Both the position numbers and the translations under genes were made by a program. 64,000 nucleotides of DNA. It comes from Mycobacterium colombiense (GTDB lineage Bacteria; Actinomycetota; Actinomycetes; Mycobacteriales; Mycobacteriaceae). Each line of letters opens with the position of its first letter. Position 1 is the first letter of the stretch. The stretch lies in the NCBI RefSeq assembly GCF_003284935.1, contig NZ_QMEV01000007.1:1-64000 (forward strand), written 5' to 3'. Of this stretch, positions 32,746 through 41,988 are shown piece by piece. The notes beneath the pieces were generated by a model. The model saw only the letters and a program-made list of their open reading frames with translations, did not search any database and was not told where the DNA came from.

Positions 32746-34554
32746 ATGACTTCGATCCAGACCGGCGGCGGCCGCCGGGCACCGGCGCCCAGCCGGACCA
32801 CTGCCACGCCGGAAAGCGCACCCTCCGGTGCCGAAGACGCGACCGTGCTGGATGGCGCGCACGCCGGCGACATCGTCGGTGCGTTCGGGCGCATCCGGCG
32901 CGACGGGACCGTCGCTCACGGGGCGTTCAGCGGACGCTGGCGGCGCCTGCGGACACTGGCGGTCATCACCGGTCCCGGGCTCATCGTCATGGTGGGCGAC
33001 AACGACGCCGGTGGCGTCGCGACCTACGCGCAGGCCGGCCAGAACTACGGCATGGGCCTGCTGTGGACGCTGGCCCTGCTGATTCCGGTGCTGTACGTCA
33101 ACCAGGAGATGGTGCTGCGGCTGGGCGCGGTGGCACGGGTTGGCCACGCGCGCTTGATCTTCGAGCGGTTCGGCAAGTTTTGGGGCGCCTTCAGCGTCGG
33201 CGATCTGTTGATCCTCAACGCCTTGACCATCGTCACCGAATTCATCGGTGTTTCACTGGCTCTCGGCTTCTTGGGCTGCCCGCGGGCCGTCGCCGTCCCG
33301 GCCGCCGCCGTCCTGCTGTTCGCCGTGGTGGCCGGCGGGTCGTTCCGCCGCTGGGAGGGGTTGATGTTCCTCCTGATCGCGGTGAATGTCTTGATCGTCC
33401 CGATGGTGGTGCTGGTGCATCCGGCCCCGAAAGCCACCGTCGCCGGCCTGATCCCGCAATTTCCAGGTGGGCTCAACTCGACGGTGCTGTTGCTGGTGGT
33501 CGCGATCGTGGGCACCACCGTCGCGCCGTGGCAGCTGTTCTTCCAGCAGTCCAACGTGGTGGACAAGCGCATCACCGCCCGCTGGATCCCCTATGGCCGA
33601 GCGGATTTGGTGATCGGGATCGTCGTGGTCATGGTCGGCGCGACGGCGCTGATGGCGGTGGCGGCGTTCGGCTTGGCCGGCACCGCCGACGCGGGTCACT
33701 TCACCGACGCGGGCGCGGTCGCCGCCGGGTTGTCCACGCATCCGGGCCGCGCGGTCGGCGTGCTGTTCGCCATCATCCTGCTGGACGCGTCGCTGATCGG
33801 CGCCAACGCCGTCGGGCTGGCGACCACCTATGCGGTCGGTGATGCCATGGGCAAGCGGCACTCGTTGCACTGGAAGATCAGCGAGGCCCCCCTGTTCTAC
33901 GGGGGCTACGCGCTGCTGCTCGGGTGTTCGGCGGCGGTCTCCTTCAGCCCCGATCACATCCTGGGCCTGGTGACCCAGGGCGTGCAGGCCCTCGCCGGTG
34001 TGCTGCTTCCCTCGGCGACCGTCTTCCTGGTGCTGCTGTGCAACGATCGGGCGGTGCTGGGACCGTGGGTGAACACGGTGCGGCAGAACATCATTGCGTG
34101 GACCATCGTGTGGTGTCTGGTGCTGCTGTCACTGGCATTGACGGCGACCACCTTCTTCCCCGGTCTCGCCACGGGCACCATCGAGGCGGGCCTGGCGGCC
34201 GGTGCGGTGGTCGGCATCGTCGGCGGCGCGGTGATGATCGTCGCCGGGCGGCGACACCGGAACCTGACCGAGGCCGAGGCCATCGTGCGCACGCTCGGGG
34301 GCGGCCTGGATCCCGGGGAGGTCGACGAGCTCGACGATGCCGCGACGCTGACGCGCGCCGAGCGCCGCGCGGTACGCCGCCAGGACCGCGCCGGCTGGCA
34401 AACCCCCAACCTCGCGTTGCTCGATCGGCCGGCGATGTCGCCGATGCGCCGGGCGGGGCTGTTCACGCTGCGGGGTTACCTGGTGGTCGCGGTCGCATTC
34501 GTCATCATCAAGATCGTGCAGGCCGGCGTCGTCGGCCCGGCCGCCTCATTGTGA
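32746..34554 (+). CDS. NRAMP-related magnesium transporter (NRMT-like)
   Basis: A 602-residue membrane protein of the NRAMP/SLC11 fold with about eleven or twelve helices. In helix 1 the Mn/Fe-transporter motif DPGN is replaced by Asp87-Ala-Gly-Gly90, and in helix 6 MPH(N) is replaced by Ala260-Pro-Trp-Gln263. Loss of the metal-binding Asn and of the selective Met is what distinguishes NRAMP-related Mg2+ transporters (NRMT) from Mn2+/Fe2+ transporters. The M-box riboswitch upstream independently points to Mg2+. A C-terminal cytoplasmic segment of about 60 charged residues precedes the last helix. The ATG at 32746 has GCGAGG upstream; an in-frame GTG at 32716 is less likely. Confidence 0.88.
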   Translation: MTSIQTGGGRRAPAPSRTTATPESAPSGAEDATVLDGAHAGDIVGAFGRIRRDGTVAHGAFSGRWRRLRTLAVITGPGLIVMVGDNDAGGVATYAQAGQNYGMGLLWTLALLIPVLYVNQEMVLRLGAVARVGHARLIFERFGKFWGAFSVGDLLILNALTIVTEFIGVSLALGFLGCPRAVAVPAAAVLLFAVVAGGSFRRWEGLMFLLIAVNVLIVPMVVLVHPAPKATVAGLIPQFPGGLNSTVLLLVVAIVGTTVAPWQLFFQQSNVVDKRITARWIPYGRADLVIGIVVVMVGATALMAVAAFGLAGTADAGHFTDAGAVAAGLSTHPGRAVGVLFAIILLDASLIGANAVGLATTYAVGDAMGKRHSLHWKISEAPLFYGGYALLLGCSAAVSFSPDHILGLVTQGVQALAGVLLPSATVFLVLLCNDRAVLGPWVNTVRQNIIAWTIVWCLVLLSLALTATTFFPGLATGTIEAGLAAGAVVGIVGGAVMIVAGRRHRNLTEAEAIVRTLGGGLDPGEVDELDDAATLTRAERRAVRRQDRAGWQTPNLALLDRPAMSPMRRAGLFTLRGYLVVAVAFVIIKIVQAGVVGPAASL

Positions 34555-35490
34555 GTTGGTCGGCAGCAGAACGATTTTGCCGTGGGTGTGCCGCCGCTCG
34601 AGCTCGGCATAGGCGTCGGCGACCCGGTCCAGCGGGTAGGTCGCCGCGATGTCGAACTCGATGGCGCCGGACACGATCAGCTCGGCCATCTCGGCGAGCA
34701 CCTCGGGTGTCGAGGCCTCCATGCTGCCCTCGGTCTTGGCGCCCACTTCGCCGGCCTTCTGGAAGGAGATGATGGTGTCGATCCGATCGGGCGCCACGCC
34801 GAGATCGACGGCCAGTTGGACATAGTCCGGGCCGAACAGGTCGATGAAGGCGTCGATTCCGTCCGGCGCCGCGGCACGCAGCCGCTCGGCGAGCCCGTCA
34901 CCGTAGGCGATCGGGATAACGCCCCGCGCGCGCAGCCAGTCGGCATTGCCGGGCCCCGCGATGCCGAGCACTCGGGCTTGACGCAGGGCCAGAAGCTGCA
35001 CGACCAGGCTGCCCACCCCGCCCGCGGCGGCAGACACCGCGATCGTCTCGCCCGGTTGCGGCGCCACCGCACGCACAGCCGCATAGGCCGTCGCGCCGAC
35101 CACATAAAGCGAACCCGCTGCCTCCCAGCCGAGTTGGGGAGGCTTGCGGATCAATTGGCCCACCGGAACCGCGGCGTGCGTGGCGTGGCTGGACCGGCGC
35201 ATGCTGAATCCCAACACCTCGTCGCCGACCGAGAACTCGGTGACGCCGGCCCCCACGGCGGTGACGACGCCGGCGAGGTCGCTGCCCTGGCCGGAGGGGA
35301 AGGTGGCCGGGAAGATCTCGTGCATCGCCCCGGTCCGGATGCCGGCCTCGCCGGGGTTTATCCCCGCGGCTCGCACTTCGACGACCACCTCACCCGGGCC
35401 GGGGGAGGGCATCTCGATGTCCGCCACGTACAACACCTCGCGTCCCCCGTAACGGTCGAACCGTACTGCGCGCGCCGCTACCGCCGTCAT
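34546..35490 (-). CDS. Quinone oxidoreductase-like medium-chain reductase
   Basis: A 314-residue zinc-free MDR protein of the NADPH:quinone oxidoreductase/zeta-crystallin type. It has the GROES-like N-terminus (GINPGEAGIRTG, FPSGQGSDLAGVV) and the cofactor loop AAAGGVGS. The zinc-binding cysteines of alcohol dehydrogenases are absent. It may reduce quinones or enoyl/enone substrates; this cannot be settled here. The ATG at 35490 has AAAGGAGAT upstream, better than the earlier in-frame start. Its end overlaps the convergent transporter gene by nine bases. Confidence 0.88.
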   Translation of the reverse strand: MTAVAARAVRFDRYGGREVLYVADIEMPSPGPGEVVVEVRAAGINPGEAGIRTGAMHEIFPATFPSGQGSDLAGVVTAVGAGVTEFSVGDEVLGFSMRRSSHATHAAVPVGQLIRKPPQLGWEAAGSLYVVGATAYAAVRAVAPQPGETIAVSAAAGGVGSLVVQLLALRQARVLGIAGPGNADWLRARGVIPIAYGDGLAERLRAAAPDGIDAFIDLFGPDYVQLAVDLGVAPDRIDTIISFQKAGEVGAKTEGSMEASTPEVLAEMAELIVSGAIEFDIAATYPLDRVADAYAELERRHTHGKIVLLPTNSQ

Positions 35491-35671
35491 ACCGATCTCC
35501 TTTCGCGCGAGGATCCCGTTGCCCACGCCAGCATAGGCGCGTCAAAGTGCTACCCACCGGGTGGCGAGTGGGCATATGTTCGTAGGAAGCCTGGTGTACA
35601 TCACCATTTCGCCTGCGGCGTCGGGAGCCGCGGTGAAGGCCGGATACCGATGACACGTGGGAGGGACACGC

Positions 35672-36280
35672 GTGGGAATTGATCGGATCGGCATCGCCGC
35701 CGGTGTCGTTGCCGTCATCGTGGTGGGGGCCGCAAGCGCCGGCTGCGGGGGCGCCGACAAGACCGCACAGCCGTCGTCGAGTTCCTCCGCGTCGACCACT
35801 TCGAGCGCGGTCACCGGCCCGCCGTCGGCACAGCCCTCGGATTACGGCTCCTTGTTGATCAAGCAGAACGACGTCGGGGGCGGCCTGACCGCGCCCCAGT
35901 CGCCCATGCTCAACCCCAACAACGCCCCGGGAGTCGCGCAGCTGTTCGCCAACGCCGACAGCAGCCGCCGGCTGTGGGACACCATCGTGATTACCGCCGA
36001 CCCGCCGGCGGCAGCGGCCGAATTGGCCACCACCCAAGGCAGTTACAACGGCAAGGTGAACGGGAACTGGCAACCGCTTGCCGTCGGGGCCAACGGGGTC
36101 ACCATATCGGGGACCTCGCCGGACAACTCCCAGGCGATGACCGTGTTGATCTTCACCGAAGGCAAGGCGCTGGTCACCCTGGAATTCGACAGCGCACCCA
36201 ACGACCCGACCGATTCGGCGGTCGCACTCGACATCGGCCGCAAGCAGGATGACGCGATCAAACACGGGCTCCCCGGCTGA
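35672..36280 (+). CDS. Putative lipoprotein
   Basis: A 202-residue exported protein. The signal peptide is hydrophobic (GIAAGVVAVIVVGAASAGC) with a lipobox-like SAGC and Cys25 as the likely lipidated residue. A Ser/Thr-rich linker follows, then a globular domain with PSDYGSLLIKQNDVGGG and a closing KQDDAIKHGLPG. It resembles the many small mycobacterial Lpp/Lpq proteins, but I cannot place it in one group. The GTG at 35672 has GGGAGGG at the right distance, so the GTG five codons upstream is not used. It converges on the carboxylic acid reductase gene. Confidence 0.8.
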   Translation: MGIDRIGIAAGVVAVIVVGAASAGCGGADKTAQPSSSSSASTTSSAVTGPPSAQPSDYGSLLIKQNDVGGGLTAPQSPMLNPNNAPGVAQLFANADSSRRLWDTIVITADPPAAAAELATTQGSYNGKVNGNWQPLAVGANGVTISGTSPDNSQAMTVLIFTEGKALVTLEFDSAPNDPTDSAVALDIGRKQDDAIKHGLPG

Positions 36281-36291
36281 TTCGGGTGTCG

Positions 36292-39200
36292 TTACACCAG
36301 GCCCAGTAAACCCAGATCCGCGACGTACTTATCGATCAGCGCCGCCGACAGATGCGGAATATCGTGGTCTGCACCGATTTTCGCGGCCCGCACGGCGTCG
36401 CGGAACACGTCGGTGGGGGCCGGCGCGCCGCGCAGCGGTATCTCCGGTTTGCGGTAGGCGTCCAACAACGGCAGTACCGAAAGCTGACGCTGCTTGTCCG
36501 GCAACGCGCGGATGGCCGTGGTGAATCGGGTCAACCATTCGTCGTAGTCGTCGATGCGGCGGATGTCGTGCCCGGCGGCGATCAGCCAGTCGACGAACAC
36601 ATCGAGGGAGATGCCGTCGTCGTGCGGGTTCATCACGTCGAAGGACCGGTAAACCCCGGAAGTATCAGCGGCCGTGGCGATCTGCTCGCCGAGCGTGGTC
36701 ACCGCTTCGGCGACGAAGTCGGCGGGCAGCCCGTCATAGTGGGCCACCGCTCGGTTTCCGTGCGGATCGGCCTGGTAGAAGGAGCCCGGTGCGATGCCGG
36801 TGATCAACAAGCTGAACAGCAGCCGGGTGAACGCATCCGGAACGTTCAGCTGGCCGGCATACCGGCTGTGCGCCAGGATCATGTCGGACCGGAATACGGC
36901 GACCGGCAAGCCGCACAGGTCGTGCGCCTCGCGCAGCAACACCTCCCCGGCCCACTTGCTGTTGGCGTAGCCGTTGGCGTAGCTGTCGTCGACCGGCCGT
37001 ACCGCGCTGACGGTGCGGATGTCACCGTCCTCGGCGAACGTGGCCGGATCGACCGACAGGGCCACCGCGACGGTCGACATGTACGTGACGGGTTTGATCC
37101 GCGTCGTGATGGCCAGGCGAATCAGCTCGGCGGTCCCCACCGCGTTGGGACCGAAGAGTTGGTCGTAGGGCAGCACGTGGTTGACCAGCGCGGCCGGGTG
37201 CACGATCAAATCCACGCTGTGCGCCAGGCGCTCCCACGTCGGCTGTGCCAGGCCAAGATTGGGCTCGCCGATATCGCCGACGATGACCTCGAGGTGGTCG
37301 GCGGCCAGCGCGCGGAACCGCTCCAGCAGTTGCGGATCCCCGCTGTCGAACACAGCCTCGAGCCGTTTGGCGGCGGCCGAGGTGTCCGCGGCGCGGATGA
37401 CCGCGATGAGAGTTCCGCCGGTTTCGGCCAGCCGTTCGAGCCACTCCAGGAGGAGGAAACGCCCGAGGTAACCATTGGCACCGGTGAGCAGCACGGTATG
37501 AGGTGTGCCCGTCGCGCGCGGCAGCGCCGGGGCCTCGGCCAGGGTGGTGGCGTCGATGAACTTGTCCAGCGTGAGGTCCGAGGCGCGGACCTGCGTCGCG
37601 CCCTGACCGTGCACCGTGGCGAACGTGGGCCGCCGGGATTCCGAGTCACGCTCGGCCTCAACGTATTTCGCGAGCTGACCCAGATCGGTTGCCGGTCCGG
37701 TGATCATCCCCACCGGTACCTCGACGTCGAAGATGTCCCGCAACAGGTTGGAAAAGGTCAGCGCCGACAGGGAATCGCCGCCGAGATCGATGAATAAAGC
37801 GTCCGGTGGCGGGGGGCCGCCGGCCAAGCCCAGCAGCGCCTCGGCCGCGCGGGCGAGCGTCACGATCACCGGCCGGTCGGCCGCGCCTTCGCGCAAGGCG
37901 CGCAGTTCGGCCACCCGGTTCTCGGCCAGCTCCGCGTACAGCTGTTCGAGCCGAGCGCCGTAGTGCTCCTTGAGCTTTGGCCGCAGCAGCTTGCCCACTC
38001 CGGACAGCAGGCCGTTGTCCTCGCTGAACGACTCGGTCTCGACCAGGAAGTCGACGGGCACCTCGTAGGACTGCAGCTCGGCGAGCTTGGCCGTCTGGCG
38101 TAGCGACTCGCCGAGAGCTGCCTTCAGTCCGTCGGCATCGCCGGCGTACCGCTGCGCGGCATCGTCGGTCGGGACGACCACGGCCAGCAGATAGGGCCGT
38201 TCGCTGTTGCCGTAGACGAAGATCTGGCGAACCAGAGCCGCGCTGGAGAACACCGATTCCAGGCGCGCCACGGCGACGAACTCACCCTGGGCCAATTTCA
38301 GCACGTTGTTGCGGCGGTCGACATAGGCGAGCCGGCCCGGCTCCAGCTCGGCCATGACGTCACCGGTGCGGTAAAAGCCGTCGGCGTCGAACGCGTTGGC
38401 GGTGACGTCGGGTCGTTTGAAATATCCGGGCGTCGCGGTCAGCGACTTCACCAGCAATTCGCCTCGCGGATAGGGCTTGTCGGTGCGGAAATACCCCAAC
38501 TCGGGGACGTCGATGAGCTTGTAGTCCAGCACCGGCGGCTGGGTGATCCTGCCGTCCTTGGTCACCATGCCGACCTCGGTCAGGCCGTAACCGTCGAGAA
38601 CGTGGACATCCAAACAAGTCTCGATGAAGGCGCGCATCTCCGCGGCCAGCGGGGCGGTGCCGCAGAACGCGGTCACCACGCGTCCACCGAGGACCTGCTC
38701 GCGCAGCTCGGCCTGCGCCTGAGCCTGCGCGTCGCGGGGTTGCACGCCCGACACCTCGAGACGGTCGACCGCGCTCTGGTAGCGCTGGTAGAGCATTTCC
38801 GCCACCCGCGGCACCAGCCCCATTTCGGTGGGGCGCACCAGGTTCCAATCGTCGAACAAGGTCGACAGGTCGCTTTCCGGGACGAAATAACTGGTGCCGC
38901 CTGCCTGGAAGGCCGTGGACAGCGGTATCCGGCCGCCCAGGTGATTCAACGGCATGAAGTTCACGTTGATCACCGGCGTGTCCGTGAAGTCGGGCATCAG
39001 TTCGGTGGTCCACAGCTTGCAGAGCATCCGCTCGGTGTACATGGCGCCCTTGGGCAATCCGGTGCTGCCCGACGTGTACATGATCATGGCCAGCCGCTCA
39101 TCGGTGTCGCCGGTGAACATCGGCTCCGGGGGCAGGCTACGTCCGCGCTCGATCACCGCCGCGAGCGTCTCGATGGTCACCGGGATGCCGGCGCCGGCCA

Positions 39201-39873
39201 GCTTCGCCTGCGCGCGTTCGACCGCCTCGCGTTGGTCATCGACCTCGGGCTGGTAGTCGAACACCACCACCCGCCGCAGCGACGTGGTGCCGAGCACGGC
39301 TTCGACGGCGAGGTCGAGATAGCCGACACCGGCGGCCAATACGGACGGCTCGACCTCGTCGACGATCGGCTTCAGTCGTGACGCGGTCGTGTTGTGTTGC
39401 AGCGGCACGGCCACCAGGCCGAGATAGCCGCAGACGAGATCGATGGTGAGGTATTCGGCGCTCGCGAAACCGACGGTGGCGACGAAGTCCCCGGGCGCCA
39501 CGGGGTTGGTGGCGTCGCGTCGCCAGGCGGCGGCGATGGCGCGCACGTCGGCCCACAGCTCGCGGTAGGTCATGGTGTCGAACCGGGGCAGCAGTTGCGC
39601 GCTGGTGCGGCCGGTGCCGGGGTCGGTCGTCAAGGCGCGGGCCCGCCACCCCAGTACGGGGCGTTCGGCATAGCCCCGGGCAAAGGTTTCCAGGATCTGC
39701 GGCAGCCGCAGGCCGGGTTGGCGTGCCGCGCTCTGCAGGGCGGGGTCGGGCTTGGCGCTTCGGAACTCGTCGTCGCGGGCGTCCAATTCGCTGATGCGCT
39801 GGGCTACCTGCTGGCGCGCCGCGCTGATCGGGCCTGTGGAGCCGCCGTTCGCTCGCTTCGCTTCATCGGTCAT
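36292..39873 (-). CDS. car: Carboxylic acid reductase (adenylation-carrier-reductase)
   Basis: A 1193-residue three-domain enzyme that reduces fatty or aromatic acids to aldehydes with ATP and NADPH. The adenylation domain fills about 1-640 ([29 protein letters not shown]). The carrier domain has LGGDSL with the phosphopantetheine Ser701. The reductase domain from about 790 has [12 protein letters not shown] and a Tyr/Lys pair ([10 protein letters not shown]). It is a homologue of M. tuberculosis FadD9 (Rv2590), which lies elsewhere in that genome. A separate phosphopantetheinyl transferase is needed. A consensus CRP-type site lies 72 bases upstream. Confidence 0.95.
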   Translation of the reverse strand: MTDEAKRANGGSTGPISAARQQVAQRISELDARDDEFRSAKPDPALQSAARQPGLRLPQILETFARGYAERPVLGWRARALTTDPGTGRTSAQLLPRFDTMTYRELWADVRAIAAAWRRDATNPVAPGDFVATVGFASAEYLTIDLVCGYLGLVAVPLQHNTTASRLKPIVDEVEPSVLAAGVGYLDLAVEAVLGTTSLRRVVVFDYQPEVDDQREAVERAQAKLAGAGIPVTIETLAAVIERGRSLPPEPMFTGDTDERLAMIMYTSGSTGLPKGAMYTERMLCKLWTTELMPDFTDTPVINVNFMPLNHLGGRIPLSTAFQAGGTSYFVPESDLSTLFDDWNLVRPTEMGLVPRVAEMLYQRYQSAVDRLEVSGVQPRDAQAQAQAELREQVLGGRVVTAFCGTAPLAAEMRAFIETCLDVHVLDGYGLTEVGMVTKDGRITQPPVLDYKLIDVPELGYFRTDKPYPRGELLVKSLTATPGYFKRPDVTANAFDADGFYRTGDVMAELEPGRLAYVDRRNNVLKLAQGEFVAVARLESVFSSAALVRQIFVYGNSERPYLLAVVVPTDDAAQRYAGDADGLKAALGESLRQTAKLAELQSYEVPVDFLVETESFSEDNGLLSGVGKLLRPKLKEHYGARLEQLYAELAENRVAELRALREGAADRPVIVTLARAAEALLGLAGGPPPPDALFIDLGGDSLSALTFSNLLRDIFDVEVPVGMITGPATDLGQLAKYVEAERDSESRRPTFATVHGQGATQVRASDLTLDKFIDATTLAEAPALPRATGTPHTVLLTGANGYLGRFLLLEWLERLAETGGTLIAVIRAADTSAAAKRLEAVFDSGDPQLLERFRALAADHLEVIVGDIGEPNLGLAQPTWERLAHSVDLIVHPAALVNHVLPYDQLFGPNAVGTAELIRLAITTRIKPVTYMSTVAVALSVDPATFAEDGDIRTVSAVRPVDDSYANGYANSKWAGEVLLREAHDLCGLPVAVFRSDMILAHSRYAGQLNVPDAFTRLLFSLLITGIAPGSFYQADPHGNRAVAHYDGLPADFVAEAVTTLGEQIATAADTSGVYRSFDVMNPHDDGISLDVFVDWLIAAGHDIRRIDDYDEWLTRFTTAIRALPDKQRQLSVLPLLDAYRKPEIPLRGAPAPTDVFRDAVRAAKIGADHDIPHLSAALIDKYVADLGLLGLV

Positions 39874-39944
39874 GGCCCGCCTCCCGTTTCGATCCAGTCG
39901 TCTACCGGAACGAACCCCCGCGGGCCAGGCTTCCGTTCACCGGT

Positions 39945-39960
39945 TGTGACGGTTGTCACA
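39945..39960. promoter_or_regulatory. CRP-type operator upstream of car
   Basis: TGTGACGGTTGTCACA matches the CRP consensus TGTGA-N6-TCACA at all ten fixed positions. It lies 72 bases before the car start codon, in the 143-base gap between car and the end of ldtA. Mycobacterial CRP (Rv3676 type) uses this consensus. Whether it activates or represses cannot be told. Confidence 0.7.
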
Positions 39961-40016
39961 CCGCGCCCGTGGCGCGCCAATCAACCCCGACGGCGCCGAA
40001 ATGCGCGCGGTGCGGC

Positions 40017-40772
40017 TCAGGCCACGACCTGAATGGGGTCCCCGACGTTCACCTCGTTGAAGTACCAGGCGGCGTTGTCGGGACTGAGGTTGATGCAGCC
40101 ATGGCTGACGTTGGCGTAGCCCTGGGAATCGACCGACCACGGGGCCGAGTGCACGTAGACACCACTCCAGGTGACGCGCACGGCGTAGGAGGCGGTGATC
40201 TTGTATCCCTCGGGGGAGCTCAGGGGGATGCCGATGGTCCGCGAGTCCATCACCACGGTGCGCTGCTTTTCCAGCGCGGTGAAGCTGCCGATCGGGGTGG
40301 GACGGCTGGGCTTGCCCATCGACGCCGGCATGGTGCGCAGCACCTCTCCGTCCCTGCTCACCGTGAAGGTGTGCTTGGAAATGCTGGCGACGCCCAGCAG
40401 CGCTTCACCGGTGTCGAATCCGGTCGTCATGGCCTGAATGCCCACCGAGACGTGGGTGTGGGTGGGCCAGTACTGGTTCGGGACCCATTGCACCACGGTG
40501 TCGTGGACCCACTCGAAGTGTCCGGGCGTGCCGCTGGGCGAGGTCACGTGAATGGACCGCTCGGCCGCGGACCGATCGGCCACCGGGGCGGTGAACGTCA
40601 CCACCACGGGGTGGGCCACGCCGACCACGGCCCCGTTAGCGGGCAAAACCGAGGCGACGTCCGGGGTGGGTTGCGGTACCGGCACGGCGGCGGTGCTGTG
40701 ACCGACCGGTCCCACCAGCCCCATCGCCGTGATCGCGACCATAACAAACAGATAACGAACGCCTCGACGCAT
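40017..40772 (-). CDS. ldtA: L,D-transpeptidase LdtA (LdtMt1)
   Basis: A 251-residue exported peptidoglycan crosslinking enzyme that forms 3-3 links between diaminopimelate residues and is insensitive to most penicillins. A signal sequence or anchor occupies about residues 5-30. A bacterial immunoglobulin-like domain covers about 40-125, and the YkuD catalytic domain the rest, with His208 (HSAPWS) and SHGCIN carrying His224 and Cys226. Length and Cys226 numbering match M. tuberculosis LdtMt1 (Rv0116c). The ATG at 40772 gives this 251-residue form; an earlier in-frame start is unnecessary. It is divergent from oxyS, as in M. tuberculosis. Confidence 0.96.
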   Translation of the reverse strand: MRRGVRYLFVMVAITAMGLVGPVGHSTAAVPVPQPTPDVASVLPANGAVVGVAHPVVVTFTAPVADRSAAERSIHVTSPSGTPGHFEWVHDTVVQWVPNQYWPTHTHVSVGIQAMTTGFDTGEALLGVASISKHTFTVSRDGEVLRTMPASMGKPSRPTPIGSFTALEKQRTVVMDSRTIGIPLSSPEGYKITASYAVRVTWSGVYVHSAPWSVDSQGYANVSHGCINLSPDNAAWYFNEVNVGDPIQVVA

Positions 40773-41055
40773 AGCGTCCACCCTTCGAGATGGTGCGATC
40801 AACACACGAATATCCTACTGGTTACCCACTGATGGCCGGTTTCAGCAAACAATGACAGCTCGGCCCGCTCGCCACGGTAACGATCCGACCACCGATCGGG
40901 TTCAGTTGCGTCAGGGGCGCAGCCGAGGGGTGTGGACCCGTCGCGGCAACCGCTGGGTCGCGGCGCGCGGACCTGCTTGGCCCACCTGCCGGCAACGCGT
41001 TAGCCTCAGCGGGATCGGTGCCGAAAATGCCGAGCCCGGATACGAGGGAGTGCGG

Positions 41056-41988
41056 GTGCTCTTCCGCCAACTGGAGTACTTCGTTGCGGTCGCTTCCGAG
41101 CGGCACTTCGCCCGGGCGGCCGAAAAGTGCTTCGTTTCCCAGCCCGCGCTGTCGGCGGCGATCGCCAAGCTGGAACGGGAATTGAACGTCACGCTGATCA
41201 ACCGCGGGCACAGCTTCGAGGGCCTCACGCCCGAAGGGGAGCGGTTGGTGGTGTGGGCCAGGCGGATTCTCGCCGAGCACGACGCGTTCAAATCCGAAGT
41301 GGACGCCGTGCGCTCCGGCATCACCGGGACGCTGCGGTTGGGTACCGTGCCGACCGCGTCCACGACGGCGTCCCTGGTGCTCTCGGCGTTTTGTTCGGCA
41401 CACCCGTTGGTGAAGGTGCACATCCTTTCTCGCCTGGCGGCGAGCGAACTGTACCGGCGCCTGCGCGAGTTCGAGCTCGATGCCGCCATCGTGCACGCGG
41501 CGCCCGACGAGGCTCATGACGTGAACGTGGTTCCGCTCTACCAGGAGCGCTACGTGCTGCTGGCGCCCGCGGACATGGTGGGATCCGGCGCGGCGACGAT
41601 GACCTGGGTCCAAGCCGCCCAGTTGCCGTTGGCGTTGCTCACGCCCGACATGCGCGATCGTCAGATCATCGACAAGGCCTTCGCCGACCATTCCATCGCC
41701 GTCAGCCCGCAGGTCGAAACCGATTCCGTGGCATCGCTATTCGCTCAGGCGTCGGCGGGCAACTGTGCGTCCATCGTCCCGCACACGTGGCTGTGGACAT
41801 CGCCGCTCGGGCCCGACATCCGGGCGGTGGAACTGGTCGATCCGGTGCTCAAGGCCGATGTCGCCCTGGCCACCAACGCCACCGGGCCCGGCTCACCGAT
41901 CGCCCGCGCGCTGGCCGCGTCCGCCGGGCAGCTGGCGCTCAACGAGTTCTTCGACGCGCAGCTGCTCGGAGTTACCCGCCGGCGTTGA
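41056..41988 (+). CDS. oxyS: LysR-family regulator OxyS
   Basis: A 310-residue LysR-type regulator. The winged helix is at the N-terminus (FRQLEYFVAVASERHFARAA, then SQPALSAAIAKLE), and the effector-binding domain starts near 90 (GTLRLGTVPTAST). M. tuberculosis OxyS (Rv0117) sits in the same place and affects oxidative-stress and catalase expression; that is literature memory. The GTG at 41056 is chosen because GAGGGA lies six bases upstream; a GTG six bases earlier would sit on that site, and the much longer open frame is not protein-like. Its end overlaps convergent oxcA by 17 bases. Confidence 0.93.
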   Translation: MLFRQLEYFVAVASERHFARAAEKCFVSQPALSAAIAKLERELNVTLINRGHSFEGLTPEGERLVVWARRILAEHDAFKSEVDAVRSGITGTLRLGTVPTASTTASLVLSAFCSAHPLVKVHILSRLAASELYRRLREFELDAAIVHAAPDEAHDVNVVPLYQERYVLLAPADMVGSGAATMTWVQAAQLPLALLTPDMRDRQIIDKAFADHSIAVSPQVETDSVASLFAQASAGNCASIVPHTWLWTSPLGPDIRAVELVDPVLKADVALATNATGPGSPIARALAASAGQLALNEFFDAQLLGVTRRR

